From contig NZ_CANNDN010000004.1 in the NCBI RefSeq assembly GCF_947503465.1, positions 124,001 to 188,000 of the forward strand: a DNA stretch of 64,000 nt. Reading direction: 5' to 3'. Source of the stretch: an uncultured Tateyamaria sp. (GTDB lineage: Bacteria > Pseudomonadota > Alphaproteobacteria > Rhodobacterales > Rhodobacteraceae). Shown one piece after another: positions 17,096 to 26,886 of this stretch. The notes under the pieces are model-generated. The model was not told the DNA's origin. It saw only the letters and a list, made by a program, of their open reading frames with translations, and made no database searches. The translations under genes were made by a program, and so were the position numbers. Within the stretch, counting starts at the first letter, position 1, and the number at the start of each line of letters is the position of its first letter.

Positions 17096-17967
17096 GTCCG
17101 GGCCGCCTTTCTGATCCAGCGGACAAAGTCCCGCAGCGGCGGGCGTTGGACCCCGGGCCGGGTGACAAGGTGATACCCCGCACCGTCAGTCGCATCCTCG
17201 TGCAGCACGCACAACCGCCCGGCGGCGATGTCCGCCTCGACAAAGGTGCGGACCGTGACGGCCACCCCCTGCCCGTCGCGCGCCCCGTCCAGCATCAGGT
17301 TGCCGGGCACCTGCGTGACGGGGCCGCGCGGCATGTCCGCGCCGCCGCGCCGCGCCAGCCATTTGGAGCTTTCGGTGGTGCCCACCTCTTCCAGCCAGGG
17401 CAATGCGCCAAGGCGGGACGCGTCCGACACATCGCGCCCCGTGATCAGGTCGGGGGCCGCGACCACCACCATGGACGTGGGCACGATGAGTTCATTGTCG
17501 AGCCCGTCCCACCCGCCGGTGCCATAGCGGATCGAGACGTCCACGCCCCCCGGCGCCAGCGTGACCAGATCGGCGGTGGGGTTCAGGACCAGGTTGATGT
17601 CGGGGTGCTGCGCGCGGAATTCGGACAGGCGGGGCATCAGCCAGGCGGCGGCAAAGCTGGGCGTCGGCGAGATATGGAGCGGGCGCGCGGCCTCTGCCCC
17701 GGTCACCATGGCGATCGCGCGGGCAATGCTGGCAAAGCCGTCGCTGCATCCCTGTGCCAGGATATCCCCGTCATCCGTCAGCGTCATGGCGCGGCCCGAC
17801 CGGTCAAACAGGCTGACGCCCAGATGCACTTCAAGCGCGCGCAATTGCTGGCTGATGGCGGCGTGGCTGACCGACAGGGCCTGCCCGGCCGCCACCACGC
17901 TGCCCGTGTCGACAAAGGCGGCAAAGGCGCGCACCGCGGCCAGCGGTGGAAGGTTTCGCCATTCCAT
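17092..17967 (-). CDS. LysR-family transcriptional regulator, GcvA-like
   Basis: A 291-residue LysR-type regulator. The N-terminal winged helix (about 7-65, AFVDTGSVVAAGQALSVSHAAISQQLRALEVHLG) binds DNA and the rest is a periplasmic-binding-protein-like ligand domain. Overall layout (LPPLAAVRAF start, SLFDRSGRAMTLTDDG) resembles the GcvA subgroup. It is transcribed divergently from the small ORF at 18067, and the shared motif copy C at 18017-18040 lies between them, the classic position for a LysR operator. It could be the factor that reads the same motif at 4401-4487; this is inference. Confidence 0.88.
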   Translation of the reverse strand: MEWRNLPPLAAVRAFAAFVDTGSVVAAGQALSVSHAAISQQLRALEVHLGVSLFDRSGRAMTLTDDGDILAQGCSDGFASIARAIAMVTGAEAARPLHISPTPSFAAAWLMPRLSEFRAQHPDINLVLNPTADLVTLAPGGVDVSIRYGTGGWDGLDNELIVPTSMVVVAAPDLITGRDVSDASRLGALPWLEEVGTTESSKWLARRGGADMPRGPVTQVPGNLMLDGARDGQGVAVTVRTFVEADIAAGRLCVLHEDATDGAGYHLVTRPGVQRPPLRDFVRWIRKAART

Positions 17968-18016
17968 ATGTCAGCCCAACTTACACATCAGAATTCCAAT
18001 TGAGTCGCATTGCGCC

Positions 18017-18040
18017 CTTCATTGTTCAATAAATATGCAA
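18017..18040 (+). promoter_or_regulatory. Shared motif, copy C (upstream of the small ORF)
   Basis: CTTCATTGTTC, AATA, then AATATGCAA: the same length as copy B and the same orientation relative to the gene that follows. It ends 26 bases before the ATG at 18067 and lies 49 bases from the divergent LysR start. With copies A and B it defines a three-member set within 14 kb. Confidence 0.6.
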
Positions 18041-18066
18041 TAACCCCCTTGTTCAAGAGGCTCCCC

Positions 18067-18195
18067 ATGTTGGACATATATGCTCAAACTTTCATGACTG
18101 CGACCCGCAATCGCCCCTGCACCCGCGTGGCACTGCCCCGGACCCGGTGGTGGCAGGGCAAGCGGACCAAGTGCATCGACCTGAACCGGCTATGA
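18067..18195 (+). CDS. Small basic ORF, 42 residues, coupled to the next gene
   Basis: MLDIYAQTFMTATRNR is followed by an Arg-rich tail with two cysteines and adjacent tryptophans (TRWWQGKRTKCIDLNRL). I do not recognise a family. Evidence that it is translated: AAGAGG sits six bases before the ATG, and its TGA overlaps the next start codon as ATGA (18192-18195). It could be a leader peptide that controls the downstream membrane protein, or a small protein in its own right. It has no membrane helix. It lies under motif copy C and divergent from the LysR gene. Confidence 0.6.
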   Translation: MLDIYAQTFMTATRNRPCTRVALPRTRWWQGKRTKCIDLNRL

Positions 18196-18431
18196 TCGCG
18201 GTATTGCGGCGCTCTGCCGACACGGACACGATCAAGTGGACAGCCTCCATCGTTCAGATCCTCGGCTACGGGGCGACGGCGATGGGGCTGACGCCCTGGA
18301 ACATCTACTTTTTCCTGGTGGGCATTCTGGGTTGGTTCGTTGTCGGCTGGCGGTGGAATGACCGGGCCATCATGCTGATCCACGTCGTGGCGCTGGCCGC
18401 GATGATGGTGGGCCTAGCTGCGGGCGGGTGA
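18192..18431 (+). CDS. Small membrane protein (probably DUF6552)
   Basis: A 79-residue protein with two or three hydrophobic helices (about 18-30, 33-50 and 58-75; segments VQILGYGATAMGLTPWNIYFF, LVGILGWFVVGWRWNDRAIM). It looks like the uncharacterised DUF6552 group, from memory of the family. Its start overlaps the stop of the 42-residue ORF, and its last 18 bases overlap the convergent ABC-type gene ending at 18414. No function is known. Confidence 0.7.
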   Translation: MIAVLRRSADTDTIKWTASIVQILGYGATAMGLTPWNIYFFLVGILGWFVVGWRWNDRAIMLIHVVALAAMMVGLAAGG

Positions 18432-19382
18432 CGCGTCTCCCCCGTCGAAACTGTCCCGCAGCAACCCGTAGCGCATCCGCGCATCGGCAATGGCCCGGTA
18501 GGACCCGATCAGATCCCGGATCGGGTCCCCGATCCGTTCAAGGCCCGAGATGAACGCCACGATCACACCGACCTGCACCTCTCCCTGGATCACCAGATAG
18601 CCGCCATAGGCGATGACGCCGAAGGGGCCCAGCGCGATCAGCAGGTTGTTGATGGTTTTCATCACGTGTTTGGTCAGGACAAACTTCCTGCGCAACACCT
18701 TGATGCGGTCGGCCATGGTGACAAAGTCGTCGGGCGGATCGCGGTCGAACAGGTCCTCGTCCGGCTGGTCCACCATGAAGTCGCCAAGGTCGCGCGTTTC
18801 TTCGGCCTTGGCCTTGGCCAGGCGGTTCATGCGGGCCTGCGCGATGGGCACGATCACGAATTGCGGCAGGTAAAGCCCGATGGCAATGGCGGCAATCGCC
18901 GGTTCCACGAACACCATGTATCCCAGAACGGCGATCAGGGTACCCGCTTGCAGCAGGGGGGCGGAAATCGCCTCGCCCGCGAAGCCGCCCAGCTTTTCCA
19001 CCTCGTTTGACAGGATCGACACCACCGCGCCGCTGTCGACGCCACCGCTGTCGTCCTTCCGGTACTTGGGCGGGCACTGGTCGGTATAGATGTGGGTGTA
19101 GGTGTCTGACCGCAGCGTGCGCGTAAGGTCTGCTGACAGGTAGTCGCGCCACAGGCGGACACCGAACTTGACCGCAGCGGACGCAAGGATCGCCAGAAGG
19201 TACAGCCCACACAGAAGTGTCAGCAGGTTCAGGTCACTGTTTGCAACCGCGTCATCCAGCGCGCGGCGTTGCAATTCCAGCGGGACGGGTTGCAGAAGCG
19301 CGAGCAGCAGCGTCAGCAGGGCCAAACCGATCTGCTGGCGGCGCGCGTGGGACAGGATGTAGCGATAGAGTGACCTGGGCAT
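18414..19382 (-). CDS. Orphan ABC transporter six-helix membrane domain
   Basis: A 322-residue protein equal to the transmembrane half of an ABC exporter. Helix-rich N-terminal part (SHARRQQIGLALLTLLLALL, LLTLLCGLYLLAILASAAVKF), a coupling-helix region near SADLTRTLRSDTYTHIY, and later helices near AIAAIAIGLYLPQF and LLIALGPFGVIAYGGYLVI. It stops before any Walker A or signature motif and no free ATPase partner adjoins; the next gene upstream encodes the Yej double ATPase, which belongs to a different ABC class. ATG 19382 was preferred over GTG 19391. Function unknown. Confidence 0.75.
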   Translation of the reverse strand: MPRSLYRYILSHARRQQIGLALLTLLLALLQPVPLELQRRALDDAVANSDLNLLTLLCGLYLLAILASAAVKFGVRLWRDYLSADLTRTLRSDTYTHIYTDQCPPKYRKDDSGGVDSGAVVSILSNEVEKLGGFAGEAISAPLLQAGTLIAVLGYMVFVEPAIAAIAIGLYLPQFVIVPIAQARMNRLAKAKAEETRDLGDFMVDQPDEDLFDRDPPDDFVTMADRIKVLRRKFVLTKHVMKTINNLLIALGPFGVIAYGGYLVIQGEVQVGVIVAFISGLERIGDPIRDLIGSYRAIADARMRYGLLRDSFDGGDASPARS

Positions 19383-19413
19383 GGGGCGCACCTAGCGCTC
19401 CGTACGGCTTCGC

Positions 19414-20991
19414 CTAGTGCGTGGCTTGCAACAACAGGCGGGTATAATCCGTCTGGGGCCGTTCAAACAGATCCTCTGCCGCGCCCTGTTCGACCACATC
19501 GCCCTGTTTCATCACCAGCACCTTGTGGCTCATGGCGCGCACGACCTTCAGGTCGTGGCTGATGAACAGGAAGGCCAGGCCGTATTTCTGCTGCAACCCG
19601 CGCAAGAGTTCCACGATCTGCACCTGCACCGTCATGTCGAGGGCCGAGGTCGGTTCATCCAGCACCACCAGCTTGGGCCGCAGCACCATGGCGCGCGCAA
19701 TCGCGATGCGCTGGCGCTGGCCGCCCGAAAATTCGTGCGGGTAGCGGTCCATCGTGGTGGGATCAAGGCCCACTTCGCTCATCACTTCGGCCACGACCTC
19801 GCGCGCGCTGCGCCCGTCGTCGATGCCGTGCACGCCCAACCCCTCGGCAATGATCTGCATGGCCGTCATACGGGGTGACAGCGACCCGAACGGGTCCTGG
19901 AACACAATCTGCATGTCCTTGCGCAGGCGGCGCAGTTCGCGCACCGACCATGCGCGAATGTCCTGCCCCATGTAGACAATCCGCCCCTCGGACGAGATCA
20001 GGCGCATGATCGCCAGCGCCAGGGTCGTCTTGCCCGAGCCGGATTCGCCCACGATGCCCACGGTTTCGCCCGCATGCACCTGAATGGTGGCGTCATTCAC
20101 GGCCTTCACGTGCCCCACCGTCCTGCGCAACAGGCCCGCAGTGATCGGGAACCAGACCTTGAGGTTCGCGGTTTCCGCCACCAGTTCGGCATTGTCCGGC
20201 ACCGGCGCCGGCTGGCCCGTGGGTTCGGCACTCAGCAGTTTCTGGGTATAGGGGTGCTTGGGCGCGTCAAAGATATCCTTGGTCGGACCGGTTTCCACGA
20301 TCAGACCGTGCTGCATGACACAGACCCGGTCGGCAATCCGCCGCACGATGCCCAGATCGTGGGTGATGAACAGCAGTCCCATGTCCTCTTGCGCCTTCAG
20401 GTCGGCCAGAAGGTCAAGGATTTGCGCCTGGATGGTCACATCCAGCGCTGTGGTCGGTTCATCGGCAATCAGGATGTCGGGCTTGTTCGCCAGCGCCATG
20501 GCAATCATCACCCGCTGGCGCTGTCCGCCGGACAGTTGGTGGGGGTACGCGTTCAGGCGGCTTTCCGCATCGCGGATGCCAACCTTGTCCAACAATTCGA
20601 GCACACGCCCGCGCGCATCTTCACCGACGATGCCCTGATGCAGGGCCAGGCTTTCGCCCAATTGCTTGGCGATCGTGTGCAGCGGGTTCAGCGACGTCAT
20701 CGGTTCCTGAAAGATGAACGAGATGTCGTTGCCGCGCACCTTGCGCAAGAGCCGGTCATCGGCCCCGATCATTTCCTGCCCGTCATAGGTGACGGAGCCG
20801 GACACTTCGGCGCTGTCGCCCAACAGCGATACGGTGGACAGGGCCGACACGGACTTGCCCGACCCGGATTCGCCCACCAGCGCGACAGTTTCGCCGCGGT
20901 CCACATGGAAGGACACCCCCTTGACCGCTTCGGTCAATTGGCCGTCCTGTCGGAAGCCGACACGCAGGTCATTCACTTGGAGAAGCGCCAT
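19414..20991 (-). CDS. yejF: Peptide ABC transporter, fused double ATP-binding protein
   Basis: A 525-residue protein with two complete ABC ATPase domains. Each has Walker A (GESGSGKS near 38-45; GESGSGKT near 314-321), signature (LSGGQRQR and FSGGQRQR) and Walker B ([12 protein letters not shown] and [12 protein letters not shown]). It powers uptake of oligopeptides through the YejBE channel; the E. coli YejABEF system also imports microcin C. Its ATG overlaps the yejE stop by one base (TAATG), giving tight coupling in the yejA-B-E-F operon. Confidence 0.92.
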   Translation of the reverse strand: MALLQVNDLRVGFRQDGQLTEAVKGVSFHVDRGETVALVGESGSGKSVSALSTVSLLGDSAEVSGSVTYDGQEMIGADDRLLRKVRGNDISFIFQEPMTSLNPLHTIAKQLGESLALHQGIVGEDARGRVLELLDKVGIRDAESRLNAYPHQLSGGQRQRVMIAMALANKPDILIADEPTTALDVTIQAQILDLLADLKAQEDMGLLFITHDLGIVRRIADRVCVMQHGLIVETGPTKDIFDAPKHPYTQKLLSAEPTGQPAPVPDNAELVAETANLKVWFPITAGLLRRTVGHVKAVNDATIQVHAGETVGIVGESGSGKTTLALAIMRLISSEGRIVYMGQDIRAWSVRELRRLRKDMQIVFQDPFGSLSPRMTAMQIIAEGLGVHGIDDGRSAREVVAEVMSEVGLDPTTMDRYPHEFSGGQRQRIAIARAMVLRPKLVVLDEPTSALDMTVQVQIVELLRGLQQKYGLAFLFISHDLKVVRAMSHKVLVMKQGDVVEQGAAEDLFERPQTDYTRLLLQATH

Positions 20992-22169
20992 TACGAGAAC
21001 GTCTTTCTTGGGTCGAACGCGTCGCGGATGCCCTCGAAGATAAAAATCAGCAGGCTGAGCATGATGGCGAACACGGTAAAGGCGGTGAAGGCCAGCCAGG
21101 GGGCTTGCAGGTTCTGCTTGGCCTGCAAGGTCAGTTCCCCCAGCGACGGGGCCGAAGACGGCAGGCCAAAGCCGAGGAAGTCGAGGACCGCAAGCGACGA
21201 GATGGTGCCGGTGATGATGAAGGGCAGCATCGTCAGCGTCGCCACCATGGCATTGGGCAGCATGTGCCGGAACATGATGGTCAGGTTGCTGACGCCCAGG
21301 GCCCGTGCCGCACGCACATATTCAAGGTTGCGCGCGCGCAGGAATTCGGCGCGCACCACGCCCACAAGGCCCGTCCAGCCAAACAGGATCAGCAGGAAGA
21401 CAAGCAGCCAGAAACTGCGCCCCAGGATCGCGAACATGATGATGATCACGTAAAGGCTGGGCGTCGAGGACCAGATTTCGATAATGCGTTGAAAGATCAG
21501 GTCCGTGCGCCCGCCAAAATACCCCTGCACCGCGCCCGCGATGATGCCGACGAGGGCCGACGCGCCCGTCACGACAAGCGTGAACAGGACCGACAGGCGG
21601 AAGCCGTGGATCACACGGGCCAGCACATCGCGCTTGGTCCCATCCGTACCCAGCAGGTTTTCCCCGTTGGGCGGCAGCGGCGCCGCACCGGGCCGGTCCA
21701 CCGCAGTGTCAAAGCTGTAGGGAATGAGCGGCCAGATGGTCCACCCCTTGGTGATCGCCGCGCCATCGACCTCGCCGTCCTGCGCATCGGCAATCACGCC
21801 CTCGGGGTCGTCAAAACAGCTCTCCAACCCGCCGGACACGATCAGGCATTCCACCTCGGGATCGCGATAGCTGGCTTCGGTCCGGAAGTCCCCGCCAAAG
21901 GCGGTTTCGGGATAGAAGTTCCAGATCGGCGTGTAGAGTTCACCCTGGTATCGCACAAGGATCGGTTTGTCGTAGGCGATGAATTCGGCCATCAGCGACA
22001 GACCGAACAGGATTGAGAAAATCCAGAGCGACCAATACGCGCGGCGGTTCTTCTTGAAGTTCCGCCAGCGGCGGTGGTTCAGGGGCGACAGCGAAAAGAA
22101 CGGGCGCCGTGGGGCCGGAGCGGCCGCAGGCGTCGGTTCCACCTCGATGACGGGGTCCGGCATGGCCAT
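20991..22169 (-). CDS. yejE: Peptide ABC transporter permease YejE
   Basis: A 392-residue inner-membrane permease of the DppC/OppC class. After a cytoplasmic Pro/Ala-rich start comes helix 1 (YWSLWIFSILFGLSLMAEFIA), then the long periplasmic insert with FYPETAFGGDFRTEASYRDP found in YejE, and the binding-protein-dependent permease domain with the EAA loop (RAARALGVSNLTIMFRHMLPN). It overlaps yejB by one base (TGATG). It pairs with YejB. Confidence 0.92.
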   Translation of the reverse strand: MAMPDPVIEVEPTPAAAPAPRRPFFSLSPLNHRRWRNFKKNRRAYWSLWIFSILFGLSLMAEFIAYDKPILVRYQGELYTPIWNFYPETAFGGDFRTEASYRDPEVECLIVSGGLESCFDDPEGVIADAQDGEVDGAAITKGWTIWPLIPYSFDTAVDRPGAAPLPPNGENLLGTDGTKRDVLARVIHGFRLSVLFTLVVTGASALVGIIAGAVQGYFGGRTDLIFQRIIEIWSSTPSLYVIIIMFAILGRSFWLLVFLLILFGWTGLVGVVRAEFLRARNLEYVRAARALGVSNLTIMFRHMLPNAMVATLTMLPFIITGTISSLAVLDFLGFGLPSSAPSLGELTLQAKQNLQAPWLAFTAFTVFAIMLSLLIFIFEGIRDAFDPRKTFS

Positions 22170-23260
22170 CAGCCTTCCCTCCGCTCAAAGTCGATGCGGG
22201 GGTCCACCAGCACATACATCAGGTCCGAGATGATCCCGACCAGCAGGCCCATGAGGCCAAAGATGTACAAGGTGCCGAAGACGATGGGATAATCCCGCGC
22301 CACCGCCGCCTCGAACCCGAGCCGCCCGAGGCCATCGAGCGAAAAGATCGTTTCGATGATCAGCGAACCGCCAAAGAAGACGCCGATGAACACCGCCGGA
22401 AAGCCCGCGATCACGATCAGCATCGCGTTGCGGAACACGTGGCCATACAGCACCCGGCGCTCTGACAACCCTTTGGCCCGGGCGGTCATCACGTAGAGCT
22501 TCTTGATCTCGTCCAGAAAGCTGTTCTTGGTCAGCAGCGTGAGCGTGGCAAAGGCCCCGATGGTTCCGGCCAGCACGGGCAACGTGATGTGCCAGAAATA
22601 GTCCAGCACTTTGCCCACCGTCGTCAGGTCATCGAAATTGTCCGAGGTGAGGCCCCGCAGCGGGAAGATCTGGTAATAACTGCCCCCCGCGAACAGAACC
22701 AGCAGGAGGATCGCAAACAGGAACCCCGGAATGGCATAGGCCGCGATGATCGCGCCCGATGTCCAGGTGTCAAAGGGCGTGCCGTCCTTGACCGCCTTGC
22801 GGATGCCCAGCGGGATCGACACGAGATAGGCAATCAGTGTGGACCACAGCCCCAGCGATATGGACACCGGCAGCTTTTCGATCACAAGGTCCACGACCCC
22901 GATACTTCGGAAATAGCTTTCGCCGAAGTCGAAGCGCGCATAATTCCACACCATGTTGAGGAACCGCTGCACCGGTGGTTTGTCAAAGCCGAATTCGCGT
23001 TCCAGTTCCGCGATGAATTCGGGTGGCAGTCCGCGCGCGCCCACATAGGTGCTGTCAGACGCGGTATTGAGTTCGTCGGCCCCTGCATCATTGTTGCCGC
23101 CGGCAAAGCCGCCAAAGACGTCCCCGCCCCCCTGTGCCCGCGCGATGGCCTGTTCGACAGGGCCGCCGGGGACAAACTGTGTCAGGGTAAAGTTGACCAG
23201 CAGGATGCCCAGTAGGGTCGGTATGACCAACAGCAGCCTGCGCAGGATGTAGGGGCCCAT
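22169..23260 (-). CDS. yejB: Peptide ABC transporter permease YejB
   Basis: A 363-residue permease of the DppB/OppB class. It begins [20 protein letters not shown], the usual first helix, has the periplasmic insert with a Gly/Asn-rich stretch typical of YejB, and an EAA loop ([20 protein letters not shown]). It forms the channel with YejE. Five bases separate it from the yejA stop. Confidence 0.93.
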   Translation of the reverse strand: MGPYILRRLLLVIPTLLGILLVNFTLTQFVPGGPVEQAIARAQGGGDVFGGFAGGNNDAGADELNTASDSTYVGARGLPPEFIAELEREFGFDKPPVQRFLNMVWNYARFDFGESYFRSIGVVDLVIEKLPVSISLGLWSTLIAYLVSIPLGIRKAVKDGTPFDTWTSGAIIAAYAIPGFLFAILLLVLFAGGSYYQIFPLRGLTSDNFDDLTTVGKVLDYFWHITLPVLAGTIGAFATLTLLTKNSFLDEIKKLYVMTARAKGLSERRVLYGHVFRNAMLIVIAGFPAVFIGVFFGGSLIIETIFSLDGLGRLGFEAAVARDYPIVFGTLYIFGLMGLLVGIISDLMYVLVDPRIDFERREG

Positions 23261-23264
23261 CGGC

Positions 23265-25217
23265 TTACCTCAGCGCGCCAGAGGACCGTAGGGCGGCGGC
23301 CTTGTCTGCGTTCGACCACCAGAAATCCAGATAGCCAAGGTTGTAGGGCGGGATTTCTTCGGGGTGCTCGTACATGTCGTAGTAGGCCACCCAATGGCTG
23401 GGGTTGTACCAGACCGGCACCATGAAGAATTCATACCGCAGCGCCCGGTCCAGCGCCATCAGGGCAGCCTCTTCTTCCTCGCGGGTTTCGGCCCGCAGGG
23501 ATGCCTCGATGATGGCGTCGACCAGCGGGCTGGCCAGATTGGCCGGGTTGAACAGCGAAAAGTCCGCGTTTTCCGAGCCATAGCGCTGCAGAAGCCCCGT
23601 GCCGGTGCCCTGAAAGGCCGCATAGGCATCATAAAGCAGGTCATAATCGCGGTCGCGTTCCCGCGACGTGAATTGCGAGGAATCGACCCGTTCCAGCGTG
23701 ATGTCGATGCCCATGTCGGACACGTTGGACACGAAATTCTCCATCACCCCTGTCAGGGTCGGAGAGGCGGAGCTGTTGAACAGGTAATTCAGCTTGAGTG
23801 TTTCACCGGCGGCGTTGCGGCGGAGGCCGTCATCGCCCACGTCCCAGCCCGCATCGTCCAGCAAGCGCATGGCGCGGCGCAGGTTGCGACGGTCGCGCAA
23901 GGTGTCCGCGTTGGAGGTGTGCGGCATCACGGCCGGTTCCGTCATCATGTCTTCGGGCACCAGATCGCCCAGCGATTGCAGCAACTCCAGTTCCAGACCC
24001 TGCGGCGCGTCACCGGCCATCAGCGGCGTATCCTGCGTGAACGACGCGCGTTGCGAGAAGAGGCCGTATTGCAGGCTTTCGTTGGTCCATTCGAAGTTGT
24101 AGCCAAGCGCCACGGCCTGTCGCACCCGCTTGTCCTTCAGGTTTTCGGACGCGAGGTTGAAGACGATGCCCGTGGGCGACGGCGGGGAGCCGTTTGGCAG
24201 TTCCTTTTTCACCACCGACCCGTTCTGCACCTTGGGAAAGTTGTATTGCGTGGCCCAGATGCGGCTGTCGCCTTCGGCGCGGAACGTGTATTCGCCTGCC
24301 TTGAACGCCTCGAACGACGCGGCGCTGTCGCCGAACATCTCGACCCGCAGCCTGTCAAAATTGTTGCGGCCCACGTTGAAGGGCAGATCGTTGCCCCAAT
24401 AGTCCGGGTTCCGCTTCAGCACGATCCGACGCGAGATATCCACGTCATCAACCATGTACGCACCCGATCCCGGCGGGATATCCAGACGGCTTTCGTTCAG
24501 CTTGGCGCCGGTTTCATCGTACCACTTTTTCGACCATGCAGGCACGCCACCCACCTGTTCAATCAGCGACCGACGCGAGATACCGTCGGCGAAGTAGAAC
24601 TTGATGGTGTAGTCGTCGATCACCTCGACCTTGGGGATGCGCTTGCGCACCGCGTCGGCATAGGATTTCAGGCCCTGATCCAGCAGCAGGTTGTGCGAAA
24701 AGGCGATGTCATGCGCGGTGACCGGGCTGCCATCGGAAAACCGGGCCTCGGGGCGCATGTAGAAGGTGACCCAGGATTTGTCTTCGGGGTATTCAAGGCG
24801 CTCGCACAGCAGGCAGTAATATTCGGAATACACATCCGCGGGGGCCGCGCCGCCGCCCGGTGCCTCGCCCAGCAGGCTTTCATACATCCAGACCGAAAAC
24901 GCATGGGCCCGGCCCTGGCGGGCATAGGGGTTCATGGAATCGAGCGTGCCGACAAAGGCAATCGCCATCTCGCCGCCCTTGGGGGCATCGGGGTTCACAT
25001 AGTCGAAATGTGGATAATCGGCGGGATAGGTCAGATCGCCATAAAACGAATAGCCATGCGAAGACGTGATGTTTTCGTGCCCATCGGCCTTCGCGATGCC
25101 GGACCAGGCCAGCGTTGCAATCAGGCCCAGGGCCCCCAGACCGCCCCACAACAGGTTTTTGTTTCGTTCCGCTTTCACACGGGCCTGTGCGGTTTGGCGT
25201 TTGGGGGTCTGTCGCAT
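23265..25217 (-). CDS. yejA: Peptide ABC transporter substrate-binding protein YejA
   Basis: A 650-residue SBP_bac_5-type periplasmic binding protein, the first gene of the operon. A basic N-terminus and one hydrophobic helix ([23 protein letters not shown], about 20-45) form the signal peptide. The mature start contains [31 protein letters not shown] and [11 protein letters not shown], characteristic of YejA-like proteins. It captures oligopeptides in the periplasm. The 190 bases upstream hold the yejA leader and the terminator of the cytochrome gene. Confidence 0.92.
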   Translation of the reverse strand: MRQTPKRQTAQARVKAERNKNLLWGGLGALGLIATLAWSGIAKADGHENITSSHGYSFYGDLTYPADYPHFDYVNPDAPKGGEMAIAFVGTLDSMNPYARQGRAHAFSVWMYESLLGEAPGGGAAPADVYSEYYCLLCERLEYPEDKSWVTFYMRPEARFSDGSPVTAHDIAFSHNLLLDQGLKSYADAVRKRIPKVEVIDDYTIKFYFADGISRRSLIEQVGGVPAWSKKWYDETGAKLNESRLDIPPGSGAYMVDDVDISRRIVLKRNPDYWGNDLPFNVGRNNFDRLRVEMFGDSAASFEAFKAGEYTFRAEGDSRIWATQYNFPKVQNGSVVKKELPNGSPPSPTGIVFNLASENLKDKRVRQAVALGYNFEWTNESLQYGLFSQRASFTQDTPLMAGDAPQGLELELLQSLGDLVPEDMMTEPAVMPHTSNADTLRDRRNLRRAMRLLDDAGWDVGDDGLRRNAAGETLKLNYLFNSSASPTLTGVMENFVSNVSDMGIDITLERVDSSQFTSRERDRDYDLLYDAYAAFQGTGTGLLQRYGSENADFSLFNPANLASPLVDAIIEASLRAETREEEEAALMALDRALRYEFFMVPVWYNPSHWVAYYDMYEHPEEIPPYNLGYLDFWWSNADKAAALRSSGALR

Positions 25218-25352
25218 GGAAATCCTCCGGTGGGTGGCATTCAGGGCCGTCTTGTCATTGGAAATAAGCTAAATGCGCAGCACGCCAATATGCAATCGCA
25301 GAATCCCCTGTCACGATCCCTTGCATGTGAGGCTGTTGTAACATTTGGCACG

Positions 25353-25384
25353 AAAAAAGCCGCGGGCAAGGCGCGCGCGGCTTT
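25353..25384 (-). terminator. Rho-independent terminator of the cytochrome c gene
   Basis: On the minus strand AAAGCCGCG and CGCGGCTTT form a 9-bp stem (25376-25384 with 25356-25364) around an 11-base loop, followed by a T-run (25353-25358). It begins 24 bases after the cytochrome stop and insulates it from yejA. Confidence 0.8.
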
Positions 25385-25407
25385 CATCATGCAGGATTTT
25401 GAAAGGA

Positions 25408-25914
25408 TCAGTTGCCGATGCTGTCCAGATAGGCAATCAGGTTGGCCCGATCCTCGACATCGCGCAGCCCGTTATAGCCCATGGATGTGCCCGGGGCCCA
25501 ACCGCGCGGATTTTCAAGGAACGCGTTCAGGTTTTCAGGCGACCAGACGTCGGCCACCTCGTTCAGTGCACCGGAATACGACCCGTAGTCCGTGGACCCG
25601 ACATCGCGCCCGACCACGGCATAAAGGTGCGGGCCAACAGCGTTCTCGCCGTCTTCCAGCTTGTGACAGGCGCTGCACTGGCGGAACACGCGCTGGCCTG
25701 CGCTTGCATCTGCTGCCGCAAACACATCGGCAAAGGCCACTTCAACCGTTTCCTCGGCTTCCTCGTCATCGGCACCGGTATCAACGACATAGGCCTGCTC
25801 TTTGCCGCCGCTGACGTGATACAGTTCTTCCGCGGCCCACTGGCCCAGCAAAAGCACCAGCAGCGCGCCACACAGGCTGGCCGCAATCTTGGTAAAGGTC
25901 ATGGTGTCGAGCAT
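25408..25914 (-). CDS. Membrane-anchored c-type cytochrome (class I)
   Basis: A 168-residue cytochrome. An uncleaved N-terminal helix (about 8-27) is followed by an acidic linker rich in Glu and Ala, then one heme c domain with CSACH (80-84) and axial Met145 in GTSMGYNGL. This plan matches the membrane-bound cytochrome c552/CycM or c_y electron carriers that shuttle electrons between the bc1 complex and oxidases in alphaproteobacteria. ATG 25914 (MLDTMTFTK) fits the family; the longer frame upstream would overlap the pheA leader. It is divergent from pheA. Confidence 0.87.
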   Translation of the reverse strand: MLDTMTFTKIAASLCGALLVLLLGQWAAEELYHVSGGKEQAYVVDTGADDEEAEETVEVAFADVFAAADASAGQRVFRQCSACHKLEDGENAVGPHLYAVVGRDVGSTDYGSYSGALNEVADVWSPENLNAFLENPRGWAPGTSMGYNGLRDVEDRANLIAYLDSIGN

Positions 25915-26051
25915 TGGCTTGCGATTCCGTGGCTTTTGTTGTCGTTCCGGCGGGTATCTACGGCTTCCCCTTGGTACTGGCAAGGTATAGATACCGCGAC
26001 CAATCGCCCTGCCTGACCTTCCGGGCGCGGGCCGGGAGCAGAGGACGAACT

Positions 26052-26882
26052 ATGCCAACACGGATTGCGTTCCAGGGTGATTTGGGCGCGTACGGCCACG
26101 AAGCGGTTCTGAAGGCCCGTCCCGAAGCAACACCTGTCCCGTGCCACGCCTTCGAAGATGTCATTGCCGCGGTGCGCGGCGGTGATGCGGACATGGCGAT
26201 GCTGCCGGTTGAGAACACGACATATGGCCGGGTGGCCGACATCCACCGGCTGCTGCCCCAAAGCGGTCTGCATATCGTGGACGAGGCATTTGTGCGGGTG
26301 CGTATCGCGCTGATGGCCATGCCCGGACAGGACCTGTCCGATATCAGATTGGTGCGGGCCCATCCCGTACTGATCCCGCAGGCGCGCGCCTATCTGGACG
26401 CCAACGGCATCGCCGCCGAAGCGGCCCCCGACAGCGCAGGGGCCGCCGCGGCCATTTCCGCCGCCCAAGAGATGGGCGTGGGCGCGCTGGCCTCGGCAGT
26501 GGCGGGTGACATTTACGGTCTGACCGTTCTGGCCCGCGATATCGAGGATCAGGGCCACAACACGACCCGTTTTCTGCTCATGTCGCCGGACCAGGACCGC
26601 GCGCGGCGGGCCGACACGATGATCACCACCTTCGTGTTCGAGGTGCGCAACATTCCGGCCGCCCTGTACAAGGCCATGGGCGGTTTCGCGACCAACGGTG
26701 TGAACATGACCAAGCTGGAAAGCTATATGGTGGGCGGGGCGTTCACGGCGACCCAGTTCTATGCCGATGTCGAAGGGCATCCCGATGACCCGGCGCTGGC
26801 CCGTGCACTGGAAGAACTGGATTACTTCACCAACCGGCTGGATATCCTGGGCGTCTACCCGGCTGCGGCCAAGCGCGACTGA
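26052..26882 (+). CDS. pheA: Prephenate dehydratase
   Basis: A 276-residue PheA that converts prephenate to phenylpyruvate for phenylalanine synthesis. The catalytic PDT domain (1-180) starts RIAFQGDLGAYGHEAV and ends with HNTTRFLLM, containing the Thr-Arg-Phe active-site triad. The C-terminal ACT domain (about 193-270) has the Phe-binding region as KLESYMVGG. GAGGA precedes ATG 26052 by six bases. It is a stand-alone dehydratase without chorismate mutase. Feedback by phenylalanine is expected from the ACT domain. Confidence 0.93.
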   Translation: MPTRIAFQGDLGAYGHEAVLKARPEATPVPCHAFEDVIAAVRGGDADMAMLPVENTTYGRVADIHRLLPQSGLHIVDEAFVRVRIALMAMPGQDLSDIRLVRAHPVLIPQARAYLDANGIAAEAAPDSAGAAAAISAAQEMGVGALASAVAGDIYGLTVLARDIEDQGHNTTRFLLMSPDQDRARRADTMITTFVFEVRNIPAALYKAMGGFATNGVNMTKLESYMVGGAFTATQFYADVEGHPDDPALARALEELDYFTNRLDILGVYPAAAKRD

Positions 26883-26886
26883 TCGG

